NCBI GenBank assembly: GCA_947683625.1
Contig: CANTUR010000341.1
Span: forward strand, 558,001 to 622,000
Direction: 5' to 3'
Origin: Mallotus nudiflorus
Lineage: Eukaryota > Streptophyta > Magnoliopsida > Malpighiales > Euphorbiaceae
Length of the DNA: 64,000 nucleotides
This document shows, in pieces, positions 1 to 11,256 of the stretch; the stretch's first letter is position 1, and each line of letters starts with the position of its first letter. The notes under the pieces were generated by a model. That model worked only from the letters and a program-made list of their open reading frames with translations. It was not told the origin of the DNA and ran no database searches. Made by a program: the position numbers and the translations under genes.

Positions 1-645
1 GTGAGCTTGTATGGCTAGATATATATTTTTAATTGAGGTTGCAATTTAATTAGGGTTTTTTTGATCCTTCATAAATAATTAAATGTTTTTTTTGCATATA
101 TATAAAGTGATTGCAATATCTGTGTGTATATGCCTGTATATATATTTATTATATATACTGATCACTGATTGCATTTGATATTAGGATGCATGTATATATA
201 CTATAATAATTCACTCAGTGAGATCTGACTCCCCTTAGTTATTGATTTTTCAAGAGAATCTTCCTCCTCAAACCTTAGTAATAGGCCTATCCGTCGAACT
301 TCTTCTGCCCTGGTTAGCCTGTGTAAATTATTTACTTGATCTTTATTGTACTTTAAAAAACTACAGTAGTCATATTTTGTATCAGTAGTGGTTGTAGTTT
401 GCATCAGTTGCATATATCTTTTGTCAGAGGCTTGTCTTTGAATATTGTGTAAATATTTTATGATATGATATGACAAAAGGATTTATTTTACATATTGATT
501 TACGATTTTATTTCTATCATTATTTATATTCATTTATTTTATTTCATTGTATGTTTTTATTCTTTTAAGGCTTGCTATGGGTTTCGGATTCAAAAGAATT
601 CCCATTCCCTAGCGCCGATCATGACTTCTAGTTTAGGTTATGACA
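1..645 (+). repeat. 3' end of a Tekay-like gypsy LTR (LTR-1)
   Basis: This stretch reads like the last 650 bases of the LTRs at 25376-28721 and 58908-61880. It has the GTGAGC..GTATGGCTAG block at the start, the 'ACTCAGTGAGATCTGACTCC' block at 213-232, and the terminal block with GCTATGGGTTTCGGATTC. It ends in TGACA at 645. The rest of the LTR lies left of the window. Directly after it the copia polyprotein frame begins, so the LTR was inserted into a copia element; whether it is solo cannot be seen because its left end is outside. Confidence 0.85.
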
Positions 646-2385
646 CAAAAGAAGTTGGAGATGAAGATGAAGCTATTCTGCCAAATGTAGGCGATGAAGA
701 TGCTCCCATGGAGATTCCATTTGAAAATGATGATGATGATGATGTTCATAATCAACCACCAGCAAATGAGGTCTCTTCAGTGCCATTGAGGAGATCTAAT
801 AGAATCAGATAACCTTCTACCAGATATCCTAGAGAGTAGCTTATGTTACTAACTGATGAGGGAGAGCCAAAAATTTTTGAAAAAGCTATAAATGATGAAC
901 AAAAATACAAATGGTATAAAGCTATATAGGATGGGATGAAGTCTTTGCATAAGAATAAGACATTTGAGCTGGTGAAGTTGCCTAAAGGCAAGAGAGCTTT
1001 GAAGAATAAGTCGGTGTTTAAGATCAAGTATAAAGAACAAAGTCTCTAGCCATAATTCAAAGCTAGACTAGTTATAAAAGGATTTAATGAAAGAAAGGGT
1101 ATAAACTTTGATGAGATATTTTCTCTAATCGTGATGATGACATTCATCCATATTAAACTGGGTTTAGCATCGAGTTTTGATCTAGAGATCGAGTAAATGG
1201 ATGTTAAAACTGCCTTCCTTCATGGTGATTTGGAAGAAGAAATATTCATGGAGTAGCCAGAGGGTTTCAAAGAAAAAGGAAAGGAGGACTATGTTTTCAA
1301 ATTAAAGAAAAGCTTATATGGATTAAAACAGGTACCGAGACAATGGTATAAGAGGTTTGAGTCTATTATGGGGAAGCAAGGCTACAAGAAAAGCACTTTA
1401 GACCATTGTGTATTTGTTCAAAAATTTTCTAAGGATGACTTTATTATGTTGTTACTTTATATAGATGACAGTTAATTATTGGTCGGAATATTTCTAGAAT
1501 CAATAGCTTGAAGAAGTAGTTGAGTAAGTCTTTTGCTATGAAAGCCTTGGGACCAGTAAAGCAGATTCTTGGCATGAAGACTATTAAAGAAAGAAGTGTC
1601 ATGTAGTTTTGGTTGTCACAAGAGAAGTATATTGAGAAAGTACTTCAAAGGTTCAACATGTACAATGCTAAAGTGGTTAGTTGTACTCTTGTTAATCACT
1701 TTAGATTGAATTCTCGGCAAAGCCCTTCCATTGATAAGGAGAAGGATGAGATGGATAAAGTTCCATATGCTTTAGCAGTTGGTAGTTTAATGTCTATCAT
1801 GGTGTGTACATGACCAGATATTATACACTTAGTTATAGTTGTGAGTCGGTTCCTTTTAAATCCTAGAAAGGAACATTAGGCCGTAGTTAAATGGACTTTT
1901 AGGTATCTTCATGGAACATAAAAAATATGCTTATTTTTTGGAAATGCTAAGCCTGCGTTGGCGATGTTGACTCGAGAAAGTCAACCTCTAGTTACCTAAT
2001 TACTTTTGCAGGGGGAGTTGTATCATGGTAATCAAAATTGCAAAAATGTGTTGCTTTGTCTACCACTGAAGCAGAGTTTATTGTAGCAACTGAAGCTTGT
2101 AAAGAGTTGTTATAGATGAAGAAGTTATTAAATGAACTCGACTTTCAGCAAGACACATACCAGCTATTTTATAATAGTTAGAGTGCTATCCACCTTAGTA
2201 AGAATTCCTCCTTTCATTCAAGGTTAAAGCACATTGATGTGAAATATCACTGGATAGGGGATGTATTAGAGAAGAAGCTATTGCAGCTTGAGAAGATTTA
2301 TACTGATGAAAATGGATAAGACATGTTAACTAAGACTCTACCAAGGGAGAAGTTTGATTTTTGTCAATTGGCATCAAAATGGTGA
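646..2385 (+). pseudogene. Ty1/copia (Tork/Tnt1-like) pol remnant: hinge, reverse transcriptase, RNase H
   Basis: Broken C-terminal half of a copia polyprotein that would copy element RNA into DNA in cytoplasmic particles. In order: an acidic hinge ending PLRRSNRIR (about 758-810), RT with KARLV (1060), MDVKTAFLHGDLEEEIFME (1198-1252), SLYGLKQ (1312), the LLLYIDD catalytic box (1450-1470), then the RNase H-connecting QEKYIEKVLQRFNMYNAKVV (1619-1680) and the copia RNase H tail with TTEAEF and DMLTKTLP. Gag, protease and integrase are outside the window or replaced by LTR-1. About ten in-frame stops, mostly TAG or TAA at expected glutamines, plus a frameshift around 1470-1500, make it dead. The Tnt1/Tork assignment rests on the RT and LTR style. 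Confidence 0.88.
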
Positions 2386-2401
2386 TGACCTCTATGTAGT
2401 T

Positions 2402-2412
2402 AGGAGGAGAAG
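2402..2412 (+). other. Polypurine tract of the copia element
   Basis: AGGAGGAGAAG lies directly between the end of the RNase H frame and the 3' LTR, the position where plus-strand DNA priming starts in LTR retrotransposons. Confidence 0.7.
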
Positions 2413-2417
2413 AATTA

Positions 2418-3077
2418 TTTTGGGTCCCTTCTAGTCGATCCCACAAGTTTGAAAAAGAAAAAAAAAGGTTAAAGTTTGCAGTACTGAATTCAGTGCTGCA
2501 TTTATTGAAATTTTTAGTTGATTTTTTTGGCAACCTTATAGCTATATAAAGCCATCTGGATGGCCATTTGCAGTGGGGAATGAAGGAAGCCATAAGCAAA
2601 ACAAAAATAAGTGAGTGAGGTGTGTGCTTTGATGAGTGAGAAAGAGTTTTAAGGGTTTGAGAAATTTTTCTCAAAAGATGAGTGACAAAATAGTGAGAAA
2701 ATTATTTTTGGGGTGTTTAGGAAACACTTTGAGTGCTACTATTTTGGTGAGAACTCTTTCAATATGTACCTTTAGTGTTGACTTAGAGAAGATTCTCTCT
2801 TGTACTTACTATTTTTATAGTGAAAGAAAATTTTAGATTTTGTCTTGTGGACATAACCCAAGAATTAAAGGTGAACCATTTTAAAATATTAATGTCATTT
2901 TTATTATTTATATGGAAAGTTTTACTGCCTATTTTATTAACCCATTGGCTGGTTTAACCGTCTTCATTTATTTATTTGTTTGATTATTTTTACCGTAATT
3001 TTATTTTGTCTCTATGAACATTATTTTGTCTCTGTGAACATTATTATGTTGCGCCAAATCTGTTAATTTTTCCAACA
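2418..3077 (+). repeat. 3' LTR of the Tork-like copia element
   Basis: About 660 bp after the polypurine tract. It starts TTTTGGGTCCC (the expected TGTTGGGTCCC with a damaged TG) and ends in TTTTCCAACA. It has a TATA box at 2543-2550 and a TTGTGGACATAACCC block near 2845 of the kind found downstream of the promoter in Tork-type LTRs. The 5' LTR is not in the window, so the boundaries come from the polypurine tract and the terminal CA only. Confidence 0.7.
2543..2550 (+). promoter_or_regulatory. TATA box in the copia LTR
   Basis: TATATAAA in the U3 part of the LTR, about 125 bp from the LTR start; the usual position for the element's own RNA polymerase II promoter. Confidence 0.5.
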
Positions 3078-3467
3078 CTTTTAAGATTCATTACTTTAGC
3101 CATTTTTATAAATTTCTATTAAATTTCTCAAGTTTTATAATATTTTATAAAATTTTAACACCAAAACCATAATATAAAATATAATTTCTCAATATACATA
3201 TATATATATATAGAAATTAATGAATCATTTATTACACCAAAAGTCTCATAAATATTAAAATGGGTATTAAAATTGAGTTGAGTTTCTTAAATATAAGTTA
3301 ACGAAGATAAATGCTTATTTGTTATGATAATTATTCTTCATTATTTCCGTTGGTACATTCTTGTATAAAATCTTTAGCTAAGTCTAGCACAATTTAAAAG
3401 TTTACAAGTCAATAATCAAGTGATCAAGTCAACTGGATGCTTGATTTATACTCTAGGAATTTTTTTT
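3078..3467. other. AT-rich spacer
   Basis: About 390 bp between the two copia elements. No reading frame or family match is visible; it holds a short TA run at about 3197-3212. It is the target DNA of the element at 3473. Confidence 0.6.
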
Positions 3468-3472
3468 ATTAG

Positions 3473-3694
3473 TATTAAGAGATATTGTTATAATATAACA
3501 TTTGACTTTCCTTATTAGCATATGTTGTAATCCCTTTAATAGAGGATAATCACAATTTCATAGACTAAGAATTAGCTCTAATTTGTTTCCTATATAATCT
3601 TGTACAGGTTTATACATGCTTTGTAATTTTACTCGTATGATATACAGAAACCTTTCAATATATTTTTCTCTCTTCATATACCTTGTTCTTGATA
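3473..3694 (+). repeat. 5' LTR of the short-LTR copia element
   Basis: 222 bp, starting TATTAAGAGATATTG (original TG now TA). It is closely matched by 8073-8293, including the shared GACTTTCCTTATTAGCATAT block and the terminal TCTCTCTTCATATACCTT. Confidence 0.92.
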
Positions 3695-3706
3695 TGGTAT
3701 CAGAGC
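3695..3706 (+). other. Primer binding site, initiator-tRNA-Met type
   Basis: TGGTATCAGAGC follows the 5' LTR directly; this is the standard 12-base match to the 3' end of plant initiator tRNA-Met used by many copia elements. Confidence 0.9.
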
Positions 3707-3755
3707 ATTATTCTGGTGCATGGTCATTCTTTTTTTAACATACAAAATAAATAAT

Positions 3756-6700
3756 ATGGCTATTGAAGAAACATCTGATTCTACAAAAACTCACCCAACA
3801 ACTTGAATCCTACCATAGACCCATCAAAGCCGTACTGTATTCATCCATTAGATCAACTTGGACACACACTTGTTCCAATAAAATTGAATGGTCCAAATTA
3901 CTCATTATAGAGTAAATCTATGATTCATACTCTCACGACCAAAAATGAAATTAGCTTTATCAATGGATTCATCCAGTCACCTTCAAAAATTGAAAAACCA
4001 GTAGAATATGCCATTTGGAATCAATGCAATAGTCTGATTTTATTATGGCCTACTCATGTGATTGAACTTAAATTGGCCAAAGGAGTCGTTCATGGCAAGT
4101 TAGCCCAATAAAGTATGGGATGATTTCAGAGATCAATTTTCTCAAAAGAATGCTCCAACACTATATTAAATCCAAAAATCTTTGGCCTCTTTATCACAAG
4201 GTACCATGATAGTTTTGGCATACTTTATAAAGACTAAAGGTCTCTGGGATGAGTTGGAGACTTATCAAACAATTCCCACCTATAATAAGATGAAAGCACA
4301 TAATAATCAAAGAGAAGAAGACAGATTAATGCAATTTTTAATGGGTCTAAATGGTACTTACAACCATGTCCACATTGATATCTTGATGATGTCATCACTG
4401 CCTAATGTATGCTAAGCATATTCTCTTATTGTCCAAGATAAAGTGTAATAACAAATTAGCTTTGAGTCAATCGAAACCTTTTCCATTGCTACTGTTGTTC
4501 AAAACTAATCAAATAGCTCCTTAAATAATCATAAAGAAAAGCATTGTGATAATTGTAATAGAGAAGGCCATACAATTGAAAATTATAGGACTCTAAAATT
4601 CCATTGCAAATTCTGTGATAAAAGAGGTTATACAAAGGAGCACTATAAATATAAAATGGCGTATGGGTTCACAATAATATAATAGTCAATAATAATTGAT
4701 AGAATCAATCACAATAGCAATAACATGGATCTCATAATAATTTTTCTCCAACTGCTAATGCTGCAAACTCTTCTCAATTAGATATCAATCTTTCTAACAC
4801 ACAAGATTCCTAAAAATCTCTATATGGTCTCTCCATAAAACAACTTTAATAACTTGCTGATCTCTCCTTTGTGATGTCTCTAAATCACACTTCTAATAAT
4901 AGGAATGTCCATGCAACTGTTATATGCCTATTCCTTTTTTCTAATGTTTCAATTCATTCTTCATTTACAAAACCTTGGATTTGGCATAGTGGAGCTATTC
5001 ATCACATTATTGTTGACCCTTTATCCCTCACATAAATAAAGTCTTCCTCCATGCCTATTGTTAATCTACCAACTGGGTCGTTTGCCCCCCCATCACTTTA
5101 ATAGGGACTATACCATTTAATTCAGACATTACTCTAAATAATATTTTATGTGTTTTATCTTTTAACTTAAATTTGATGTCTGCAAGCAAAATTACTAATG
5201 CTCTAAACTATTGTGCCATTTTATTTCCCTCTTTTTGTATCTTAAAGGACTTGAATACGGGGAATATGATTGGCTTGGGTGAACAATACACTGGTTTATA
5301 CTATATATCACCATTAAAGAATAAATATACATCTTATCAAGTCTCTCATTCTTCAAATCTTAAGCACATGTAGCTTGGTCATCCATCACTATCCCGTCTC
5401 AAACTGGTTTTTTCATTATTGCTTTTAAATAGTTTCTCTTATGATAATTATTATATTGTTTGTCCCATGGCTGAGCAAACTCAACTTTTATTTTCTTTAA
5501 GTTTTATATCAAATCATGCTGCTTTTAATTTAATATATGATGACATTTAGGGACCACATAAAGTTCCTACACATTTAGGAGCTTATTTTTTCTTACCATT
5601 GTGGATGATTTTACAAGATGTACATGGATATTTCTTATGCAACATAAATCTAAAACACAATACTTGTTAAGATCCTTTAGTCATTTTGCTTATACTCTGT
5701 TTTATATCCATATTAAAGCCATCAGAGTAGACAATAACTTTGAATTTCTATCCATGAAAGCTTTCTTTCAATCTTATGGCATTAAATATCAACGCACTTG
5801 CACTTACACTCCATAACAAAATGGAGTTGTCAAGCGAAAGCATTGCCATATTCTCACTATTGCTCATGCATTGCTTTGTCAATCTCACTTACCATTAGAT
5901 TTTTAGGGTGAATGTGTCTCAATTGCTATTTATCTTATCAGCTGACTCCCATCACCATTATTATCTATAAAATCCCCTTTTGAGTTATTATATAATCATG
6001 CACCATCACTTGATCACCTAAGAGTATTTAGTTGTTTATGTTATGTAACTATCATTCATCCAAAAAAAAAAATTTGATTCTTATGCTAAATGTTATCTCT
6101 TTTTTAGGTGCCCTACTAGTCAAAAGGGCTATATGCTTTACGACATGGATACTAAAAAAAATTCTTTATTAGTAGATATTCAATTTTATGAAACTACTTT
6201 TCCTTTCTCTTTTACTCCAACTCTACCACACCCAACTCATATGACACGTGATAATTCCTTTGCCATTACAAAAAGCTGGACTCATAATAAACCATCCACC
6301 ATAAACAATCCATCTTCTACAACTCAACAAACTGAGTCCTTAAACACCAATGATACTATAACCTCTACTTAACTAAACCGATATAACTCCTTTAATAGAA
6401 CCTAATACAACCCATTCAAATACTTTAGATCCTATCACAATTCCATCACAACAATCTACTTGCATTAAGTAGCGGCCAGTATGGCATAAAGACTATGTAA
6501 TGTCTCCTCAAGCCAATCATTCTACCTCAGACTCAAGTTCTCCAAAAGGTACATGATATCTTATATCTCATTTCCTTTTTTTCTCACAGCTCTCCTGCCC
6601 ATTGCACTTTTTTAGCTTAGTTCCTTTACCTAGTGGCCATAAATAATTAGTTATAATTGGGTATATAAAATTAAGTACAAGTTTGATGGAACCATTGAAT

Positions 6701-8043
6701 GGTACAAAACTCGTCTTGTTCCTAAAGGATATAATCAAGTTGAGGGTGTTGAGTATCAAGAAACATTTTGTCCTATAGCCAAGCTCACTACACTCTGTTG
6801 CCTTCTCACTATTACTGTTATTCGATAATGGTTTACTCATCAATTAAATGTCTAAAATGTGTTTCTTCATGGTGATTTACATGAAGTCGTACATGGAAGC
6901 ACCACCTGGTCTTTGTTGATGGGGGGAGAATATTGTATGTCGACTTAATAAGTCCCTTTATAGACTTAAACAAGTATAAAAAAACTAGTTCTCCACTTTT
7001 TCAAATGTTTTTTTTTAAAAAGCTGGTTATCAATAATCAAAAGCTAATTATTCCCTTTTTACAAAAGCTCAAGGTACATCTTTCACTGTAGTTCTCATTA
7101 ATGTTTATGACATCCTTTTGATAAGAAATGATTTGCAAGAAATAAAAAAACCTCAGAAGGTTCATTTTTAATCATTTTCATATTAAAGATCTTAGGGACT
7201 TGAAATATTTTTTAGGCTTGAAATATTTTTTAGGTATTGATTTTTCATGATCTAAGAAAGGAATATTCATGTCACAAAGGAAATATGCATTGGACATTAT
7301 GCAAGATCTAGGTCTTATAGGTGCTTGTCCAGAAAAATTTCCAATGGAGCAGAATTTGAAACTCACTCCTATATATGGAGAATTACTCAATAATCTAATT
7401 AAATACAGAAGATTGATATATTTTACTGTTGCAAGGCCATATGTAGTTTATTTTGTTCAAACATTGAGTTAATTCATGCATGAACCTCGAAAACCACATT
7501 AGGATGCTGCTATTCAGATACTCAAATGCATCAAAGATACTCCCAGTTAAGGCTTATTACTCCCTTCTAATAACAACCTTGCTTTAAAGGCTTTTTGTGA
7601 TTCAGATTGGGGAGGTTGTCGTGCTACACGAAAGTCAATTACAGGATATTGTATCTTTCTTGGGAATTCCCTCATTTCATGGAAATCTAAGAAACAAGCA
7701 AATGTTTTTAAATCATCGAACAGGGGCTGAATGTCGAACTATAGCCAACACATGTCTGGAATTGACTTAGCTACAATATGTTTTACAAGATTAAAGATTT
7801 TCCCAAACATCTCTTATACTATTGTTTTGTGACCACCAAGCAGCATTGCATATTGCAGCAAATCTTATTTTTTTATGAATGGACAAAGGATTTTGAAATA
7901 GATGATCATATAGTCCTAGAAAAATTACAAGCTAAAATGATAAGTTCTTCATATATTCCTATGTGCTTCCAACTAGTATATTTTTTTACAAAAGCCTTAA
8001 GCAAAGAGCAGTTTGTAACATTACGTGATAAATTTGGACTTTA
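3756..8043 (+). pseudogene. Copia gag-pol polyprotein, multiply broken
   Basis: The start ATG at 3756 lies 50 bases after the primer site. Visible in order: gag (3850-4450) with WDELETYQTIPTYNKMKAHN; a CCHC knuckle CDNCNREGHTIENY near 4535-4580 whose last Cys is Tyr; protease near 4975 with WHSGAIHHI, where the catalytic Asp of DSGA is His; the pre-integrase motif LGHPSLSRL at 5376; integrase with VDDFTRCTWIFL at 5598-5640; RT with KARLV-like KTRLVPKGYNQVEG at 6702; and RNase H with FCDSDWGG and RKSITGYCIF at 7590-7655. It ends LRDKFGL and a TAA. Numerous stops and frameshifts show long inactivity. Confidence 0.88.
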
Positions 8044-8063
8044 AAATATTCACTCTCCAACTT

Positions 8064-8072
8064 GAGGGGGAG
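8064..8072 (+). other. Polypurine tract of the short-LTR copia element
   Basis: GAGGGGGAG directly precedes the 3' LTR at 8073, the usual plus-strand priming site. Confidence 0.85.
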
Positions 8073-8293
8073 TATTAAGAGATATTATTGTAATATAGCA
8101 GTTGACTTTCCTTATTAGCATATGTTGTAATCCCTCTAACAAAGGATAATCACGATTCATAGGTTAGGAGTTAGCTCTAATGTGTTTCCTATATGGTCTT
8201 GTACAAGTCTATATATGCTTTGTAATTTTACTCTTATGATATTCACAAACCTTTCAATCTATTTTTCTCTCTTCATATACCTTATTTTTAACA
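8073..8293 (+). repeat. 3' LTR of the short-LTR copia element
   Basis: 221 bp, the partner of 3473-3694. It ends TTTTTAACA and is followed by the ATTAG duplication. Only point changes separate the two LTRs. Confidence 0.92.
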
Positions 8294-8354
8294 ATTAGTC
8301 TTTATAATAAACTATTAAGTAGAGTTAAAATTCTATTTTAATTTATATTATACC

Positions 8355-10493
8355 TGTAAGCACTAAATTTCATGATACAATTGTGCACGCATGCAATAAA
8401 GCCCCCTATGATAAAAATCTAATCGAGAATTGATCTCTACTATCGAGTTTTACAATTTAAAGGACTAAATTGCTACATTTTGTGGATTTAATTACAAAAT
8501 TGATTTTTTGGGGATTTGATTGCAAAAACTAGAAACTCTCAAGGACCTTTTTCGTAATTCAAAAAAAAGAAAAAAGAAAAATGGTTGGCCAACATTTAGT
8601 TCCAATCGACATTGTGTAATGTCGATCTACATTACATAATGCCGATCGACATTATGTAATGCTGACCGGCATTACGTAATGCCAGTCGTCATTATTAGGT
8701 GAAAATTGGCATTTTGGAATGACGATTTTCACTAAAAAGTGATTTTTTACGTTGATTTTTTTTTCATTGGTCCAGGACACCATGTGTCCCTATGTGTACT
8801 GAATCTTTAACTTTTTCAAAACTCTATCTCTTGATTTTGATTTTAAAAATTGAAAAGCACAATTTCCCTGCGTGATCACAGGGTTGGAGGTTATTTGGGT
8901 CTGGCTTTAAAAGCCAAAAGAGGAAGGCTGTGAAAAACCCTAATGAACTAGTTAGAGAGAAAAGAAGCAGAGTCTGTAAAAAATTAGAGAGAAAAAAAAA
9001 ACCTAATTAGCTACTAAAAAAAATAATATGTTCTTTTTTTTTTTTTAAAGTTCAGAAGATCAAGAAAGAAAAACAATAGAGTCAATCTCAAGGCATTCAA
9101 ACAACATTTGCACAATATCTTATACTCTATCTTTTTTTATTCTTGATTTGATTTTTTTATTGTTTTATTTCTTAATTGAGTAGTTACTAATTAAATTTTT
9201 TGTTTTTTGTTTTATTTTGATTGATGTTCTGTGGTACTCTGGATGTGAGGGTGGTGATATGAGATTTTGGTAGTGACTACATTAAAGAATTCATGGGATG
9301 CTATGGTCTGAGTTTTGTGAAATCCCCATAGAATTTAGGATTTATTATTTTCTGCAGTATTTTGTTCATGGCTTTATTGGTTTGTAATTAATTTGCTTTA
9401 ATTTCCTGCATTGTAGTTTGTAATAACCCTAATAGAGGGAAATAAGTGGAATTTTTATTCTTTGCACTAAAAAATTGATTAGTAATCTAGGCTCAATTTG
9501 GTAAAATTCAATTAAAACCAATGGTGGCTTTAGATTAATTTAGATTGCATGCAATTAAAATTAGGCTGGAAATCACTGAATGTATGTTTTTGATTCATTA
9601 TTTGCTTTAATTTGTTGTTTGGGCTTGTTCGCATGTTATTATTCTTTTTGGGCCCCAAGCCTATGTTAGGTTCTAACCCATTTAATAAATAGGTTTTTAA
9701 TTGGATTTTTAGGTTTAATTAATTTTAAAATCAATTTAGGCCTAATTAGATTAATTTAGACTTAGGCCCATTTTTAGGTTAACTAAAATTAATTTTGACT
9801 TATCTCTTCCCATTAATTTCATTTCTTTTAAAATAAATAGATTTAGGATTACATCACTTAATTTAAAATGAATAGAATTAAACCCACATTTCACTCAAAT
9901 AAAATCAAGTTAGAGTTAGGCCCACTTATTAATTTAATTTCTTCTTTAAAATTTGGTAAACTTAGAACTATTCCCTTAGTTAAATTAAAATAAATAGACT
10001 TAAGCTTACTAAAATTAATTAAAAATGTAGGTCTTTTTCTAGTCCATTTCACTTGTAAATAAAAATATGTAGAATTAGCTAACTTGTAAAATTTAACTTA
10101 GTTTAGATTTAGGGACATTGCCTTTTATATGCATTTTGTACATGTAATTTTATGACTTATTGCCTTTTTTGGGTTAGATGGATGTTTAATTTAGGTTTAA
10201 ATAAAATTGCATGTAATTATAAAATATGATAATAATTCATATAGTAATTCTAAATGAACACGAGACTAAGAGAAGTTAGTATTCCATTCCTAGAATCTCC
10301 TAGTTGTGGTGCTAGCTTTCTTTTAGAGAATTGAGTACCACCTTTTGATTTGTTCTAGTTATTACCCTTGGTGGTGACTCCTCATCTCCACACTATGTTT
10401 TTGTGACATATTAGTGTGTTTCCTAAGGCCTTCAGCCCAAACAGTGTTGTGGTTGCTAAAATCTTGGGTGTGTGCTAAACCTCACCATCTACA
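8355..10493 (+). repeat. 5' LTR of the Tat-like element
   Basis: About 2.14 kb, from TGTAAGCACTAAATTTC to CCATCTACA. It aligns along its whole length with 46756-48872. Shared blocks include ATCGAGAATTGATCTCTAC (8420), the ACGTAATGCC/ATGTCGATC-rich segment (8600-8700) and the polyT/AGAGAGAAA leader near 8955-9110. Many scattered differences from the partner indicate an old insertion. The segment at 8605-8690 is a run of short near-repeats of GCCGATCGACATTA-like words. Confidence 0.9.
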
Positions 10494-10494
10494 G

Positions 10495-10512
10495 TGGTGA
10501 CTTCACTGGGGA
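10495..10512 (+). other. Primer binding site of the Tat-like element
   Basis: TGGTGACTTCACTGGGGA begins one base after the LTR end. It has the form of the TGG(C/T)GACTC..GGGGA primer sites reported for Ogre/Tat elements (tRNA-Arg type). The tRNA identity was not checked by alignment. Confidence 0.65.
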
Positions 10513-11256
10513 TAAGATATACTGATTCTACTTATGTTCTTTAGAATTATTTTATTGATTATTATTTTATTCTTTATATTCATTATGCATGTCCCTATTA
10601 CCCGATGGCATTGATATATGATTCCATGATTCTACTAGCTTTATAGGGTTGTAGATTGGCTAACCATCACTCTTAGCCTTAACTCGGTCCAAGAGAGATT
10701 ATCGGGCTCATTTAACTAGAGTCTGTGACCCAAGTCTTAAAGGGGGAATAGTCTTCTCTTGAGCTGGTAAAGGATGTCGGGCCCTTTGACCTTGGCCTGT
10801 AACTCAAGTCCTAAAGGAGGGCATCTTGCTAAGGGAACCTTAACTTTTTATCGGACCCTAACCACATATAATGGCTTAGTTACTTCCCCTAGGATCTACC
10901 AAAAATTGCTTGTATGATTTTTTCCATGAGGTATTTTTATCTATAAAAGCCTAGACCCATACTTTTGAAGCCCACTTGGGCCAATAAAGATTAGGCTAGA
11001 CCTTTATACTTATAAATGTTGTTTTTATGCTTATTACCATGAGGTATTTCTATCTATAAAAGCCCAAGCCCATACTTTTGAATCCCCTTAGGGTAATGAA
11101 GATTGGGCTAGACCTTTATACCTCTACTTTAAAAAAGATTTGGCATGCACATCGGTCCCTGATATCCCCCGTTGATATTAAGACCAGGACCAAAAATCCT
11201 AGGATAAGAGACTCGCCATTAAACACATGTGTGGGAGGAATAAGGTTGGAAGGATG
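10513..11256 (+). repeat. Tat leader with two pairs of direct repeats
   Basis: Untranslated leader. An older pair is near 10700-10752 and 10770-10820, sharing ATCGGGC and CAAGTC(T/C)TAAAGG blocks. A clear tandem pair is 10924-11036 and 11037-11137; each copy begins CCATGAGGTATTT, has CTATAAAAG (10941, 11054) and GGCTAGACCTTTATAC. The TATAAAAG words may be coincidental or promoter-like. No coding frame is convincing here. Confidence 0.7.

Larger units (their letters stand above)
3473..8293 (+). mobile_element. Complete but decayed Ty1/copia element, short LTRs
   Basis: A 4.8-kb element with near-identical terminal repeats (3473-3694 and 8073-8293), a primer binding site, a gag-pol region and a polypurine tract. 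It is flanked by perfect 5-bp target duplications ATTAG at 3468-3472 and 8294-8298. The short LTRs and the gag with a Y..LKGLWDELE-type motif suggest the Ale/Retrofit side of plant copia elements; that lineage call is an inference. Many stops and frameshifts show it is inactive, while the clean ends show a normal insertion. Confidence 0.93.
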
